A DNA stretch of 64,000 nucleotides from an uncultured Cytophagales bacterium. GTDB lineage: Bacteria; Bacteroidota; Bacteroidia; Cytophagales; Thermonemataceae. Location: assembly GCA_937911505.1 (NCBI GenBank), contig CALEMF010000015.1, positions 1 through 64,000 on the forward strand, given 5' to 3'. This document shows positions 61,940 to 64,000 of this stretch, in pieces (position 1 is the stretch's first letter; each line of letters begins with the position of its first letter). Position numbers and translations under genes: made by a program. The notes below the pieces were generated by a model. The model saw only the letters and a program-made list of their open reading frames with translations, ran no database searches and was not told where the DNA came from.

Positions 61940-61971
61940 GTCTATTCAGTTATATTTTAAAAATAAGAGGT

Positions 61972-62937
61972 ATGAGACAATTTGAATCTGATGTAGAGGC
62001 TGCCAATGCCTTGGCTACTTCCTATGAACAACTTAAAGCAGAGATTTCCAAAGTAATTGTTGGTCAGGAAGAAGTGGTGAGGCTACTACTTACCAGTATA
62101 TTTGCGCAAGGGCATTGCTTGCTGGTAGGTGTACCTGGCTTGGCCAAGACCTTGCTGGTACAAACCATTGCTTCTGCATTAGAGCTGAGTTTCAATCGTA
62201 TTCAGTTTACACCTGACTTAATGCCTTCTGATATCGTAGGTGCAGAAACGCTTGACAAAGATCGTAACTTTCAGTTTTTAAAAGGGGCTATCTTTGCCAA
62301 TATTATTCTAGCTGACGAGATTAACCGTACCCCTCCTAAAACGCAAGCAGCTTTACTAGAATCTATGCAGGAATATGCGGTAACGATTGCAGGTAAAAAA
62401 TATGAGCTTCCTCGTCCTTTTTTCGTACTCGCTACCCAAAACCCCATAGAACAAGAAGGAACGTATCCGTTGCCTGAGGCACAATTAGATCGGTTTATGT
62501 TCAACATCGAACTAGACTACCCCAGCTATCAAGCAGAAGTGGATATTGTAAAAAATACAACGGGTGGAGAACGGAAAGAAGTCAACGAAGTGCTTTCTAG
62601 TGAAGACCTTATTTACTTCCAATCGCTTATTCGAAAAGTAACGGTCGCAGACAACGTCATTGAGTACGCGGTGAAACTTGTACATAAAACAAGGCCTAAC
62701 ACTGATCTTGCTTCCACAGAAGCCAACCAGTACCTAGAGTGGGGGGCAGGGCCAAGAGCTTCTCAGTACCTTATTTTAGGTGCTAAATGCAATGCATTAC
62801 TACATGGGAAGTACTCACCAGATATAGAAGATGTACAGGCAGTAGCCTTGGCTATTTTGAGACACCGTATTGTACGTAACTTCAAAGCAGAAGCCGAAGG
62901 GATTACCGTTGCTTCTATTGTAGAGCGTATGTTATAA
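61972..62937 (+). CDS. MoxR-family AAA+ ATPase
   Basis: 321 aa. Walker A GVPGLAKTLL, Walker B and sensor region LADEINRTPPKTQAALLESMQE, NPIEQEGTYPLPEAQLDRFMF (sensor 1 and Arg finger) and the C-terminal lid GPRASQYLILGAKCNALLHGK. MoxR proteins work as chaperones, often with DUF58 and von Willebrand partners. In this phylum a DUF58 gene often follows; here the next gene is on the other strand. It is too far from, and unlike, the ATPase of eCIS loci. Confidence 0.93.
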   Translation: MRQFESDVEAANALATSYEQLKAEISKVIVGQEEVVRLLLTSIFAQGHCLLVGVPGLAKTLLVQTIASALELSFNRIQFTPDLMPSDIVGAETLDKDRNFQFLKGAIFANIILADEINRTPPKTQAALLESMQEYAVTIAGKKYELPRPFFVLATQNPIEQEGTYPLPEAQLDRFMFNIELDYPSYQAEVDIVKNTTGGERKEVNEVLSSEDLIYFQSLIRKVTVADNVIEYAVKLVHKTRPNTDLASTEANQYLEWGAGPRASQYLILGAKCNALLHGKYSPDIEDVQAVALAILRHRIVRNFKAEAEGITVASIVERML

Positions 62938-63082
62938 TTAAGTGTATTTAAGCTTAAGCTACCCTATTTTTAGCTTGTAGTACTGGGTTGACTACTTTTT
63001 TGGTAGAAGGTTCTTTTATTTGGCTTTGTTTAATGTAGAAAGGAAGCAAACTTAATGAAAGGGCAATCGTAGATATTAAACC

Positions 63083-64000
63083 CTAATACACCAACGGAGG
63101 GAGATGTATCAAGGCAAACGCCAAAGCAATGAATAATAAGTTGGCCGTATAGAGTACAAAAGAGGCCTTTAAATGAGAAAATCCAATATCTAGTAGAAGA
63201 TGATGAATATGATTGCGATCTCCACTAAAGGGAGAGCGCTTTTGCAGTACTCTTATGATAAACACACGTAAAGTATCAAAAAGTGGTACTATAAGCACAG
63301 CCACAGCAAATATAGGTGCCTTCCCACCCCTAAATACTGTCAGCGCTTGGCTTAGCTCTATAAATTGAATAGCCAAAATAGCTGAAATTAAGCCTATAAC
63401 CAGCGAGCCTGTATCGCCCATAAATACTTTTGCTCTCACGAGATTATACCTGAGAAAGCCTATCAAGGCGCCACACAAAGCTACAGCAATAATAGCCAAA
63501 CTCTGATAACCGTTGATGAAAAACCAAATACCAAAAGTACCTGCTACAATAAATGCAATACCTCCTGCAAGACCATTAATACCATCTATCAGATTAAAGG
63601 CATTAATAATGACCAAGATCGTAAAAATAGAAATTCCTATGCCCAACCAATCTGGAATCTCATATACATTAAAAAGACCGTAAAGGCTAGTAAGCTGCAC
63701 TTCCCCTTGTATAACAACAATGGTACAGGCAAGTAACTGAGCAATCATCTTTTTAATAGGACTTAGCGGAATAATATCATCTTTAATTCCTGTGAAGAAG
63801 AGAATGATAGTAGCAGAAAAAATAGCCCCAAAATGTAAGTCGGTATCAGGCTCGAGAAAAAAAGTAGAGGCAATGATTAATCCTGCAAAGATAGCTACTC
63901 CCCCAAGGGTAGGTACACGTAGGACGTGTGCTTTACGTTCATTGGGTTCGTCGTATAGATGTTTTTCCTGCGCCACCCTTATGATAGAAGGGATACTCAC
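63083..64000 (-). CDS. WecA/MraY-type undecaprenyl-phosphate sugar transferase, partial
   Basis: The frame is open to the right edge, so the 5' end is missing. 305 aa seen, polytopic. Motifs: RVPTLGGVAIFAGL, NAFNLIDGINGLAGGIA (catalytic DGI-type loop), VFMGDTGSLVIGL (MGDTGS) and DRNHIHHLLLDIGFSHLKA (HIHH). These are the family's conserved active-site motifs. It transfers a sugar-1-phosphate to the lipid carrier to start O-antigen or capsule synthesis. Convergent with MoxR after a 145-bp gap that shows no gene. Confidence 0.93.
   Translation of the reverse strand: MSIPSIIRVAQEKHLYDEPNERKAHVLRVPTLGGVAIFAGLIIASTFFLEPDTDLHFGAIFSATIILFFTGIKDDIIPLSPIKKMIAQLLACTIVVIQGEVQLTSLYGLFNVYEIPDWLGIGISIFTILVIINAFNLIDGINGLAGGIAFIVAGTFGIWFFINGYQSLAIIAVALCGALIGFLRYNLVRAKVFMGDTGSLVIGLISAILAIQFIELSQALTVFRGGKAPIFAVAVLIVPLFDTLRVFIIRVLQKRSPFSGDRNHIHHLLLDIGFSHLKASFVLYTANLLFIALAFALIHLPPLVY

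Noticed and set aside
61972-62937. MoxR ATPase as the missing eCIS ATPase
   Set aside because: Its motifs are MoxR-type and it belongs to the PPIase operon 40 kb away.
1-64000. CRISPR array, rRNA genes, transposase or integrase genes
   Set aside because: None was recognised on either strand; the only dispersed repeat noted has two copies and no spacers.

Overview
The window looks like a low-GC chromosome segment from the phylum Bacteroidota, probably a Cytophagales-type marine or environmental bacterium. The evidence is the TAnnTTTG-type promoter in front of tRNA-Phe, many lipoproteins with Bacteroidota-style lipoboxes, a three-gene PpiC/SurA operon followed by MoxR, a DksA-like protein that has lost its zinc-finger cysteines, RHS-core toxins with their own signal peptides, and a paired DUF1800/DUF1501 locus. 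The genus cannot be fixed from the sequence alone.

Region 1 (1-2601) carries the end of an outer-membrane beta-barrel gene, a secreted M23/LysM peptidoglycan endopeptidase and a repeat lipoprotein. Region 2 (2776-20106) is a one-direction locus for an extracellular contractile injection system (eCIS, Afp/PVC/MAC-like). In order it has sheath, tube, a second tube-like protein, DUF5908, a LysM baseplate protein, VgrG-like spike, PAAR tip, gp25-like wedge, a giant Afp11-like baseplate protein, a fibre-like protein, a polytopic membrane protein (nucleotide-transporter-like plus HEAT repeats plus cNMP-binding-like domain), a 65-aa protein and an Afp12-like baseplate protein. The AAA+ ATPase, tape measure and tail cap are not in the window.

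Region 3 (20114-24453) is housekeeping: a TPR protein, etfBA ending in a perfect terminator hairpin, a bifunctional-nuclease-family protein and a secreted isoaspartyl peptidase. Region 4 (24677-30371) is the best candidate for an undescribed system. A 1195-aa SF2-type helicase with a C-terminal PD-(D/E)xK-like nuclease overlaps by 8 bp a 704-aa partner of unknown family, and a perfect 9-bp palindrome lies just upstream. Region 5 (30399-35485) is uvrA and three accessory genes.

Region 6 (about 35600-43866) is a minus-strand polymorphic-toxin island bounded by two inverted copies of a dispersed repeat. It holds two transglutaminase-like proteins, an RHS-core metallopeptidase toxin with an HExxGH motif, two TPR-lipoprotein immunity candidates, two decayed toxin tips, a 401-aa immunity candidate, three L7/L12-like small proteins and a 136-aa orphan. 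Region 7 (43962-64000) is mostly core: ATP-grasp, TerB-like, TerC, an MsbA-like ABC exporter, DUF1800/DUF1501, HdrB/HdrC-like Fe-S proteins, tRNA-Phe, an RluB-like pseudouridine synthase, scpB, a DksA-like protein, an STAS/anti-sigma kinase pair, three periplasmic PPIase-family genes, MoxR and a partial WecA/MraY-type transferase.

Functionally the window joins a long-range protein injector, a contact-type toxin/immunity array and a putative nucleic-acid defence module to envelope-biogenesis genes. Family calls rest on motif recognition in the translated sequence; no database search was run.
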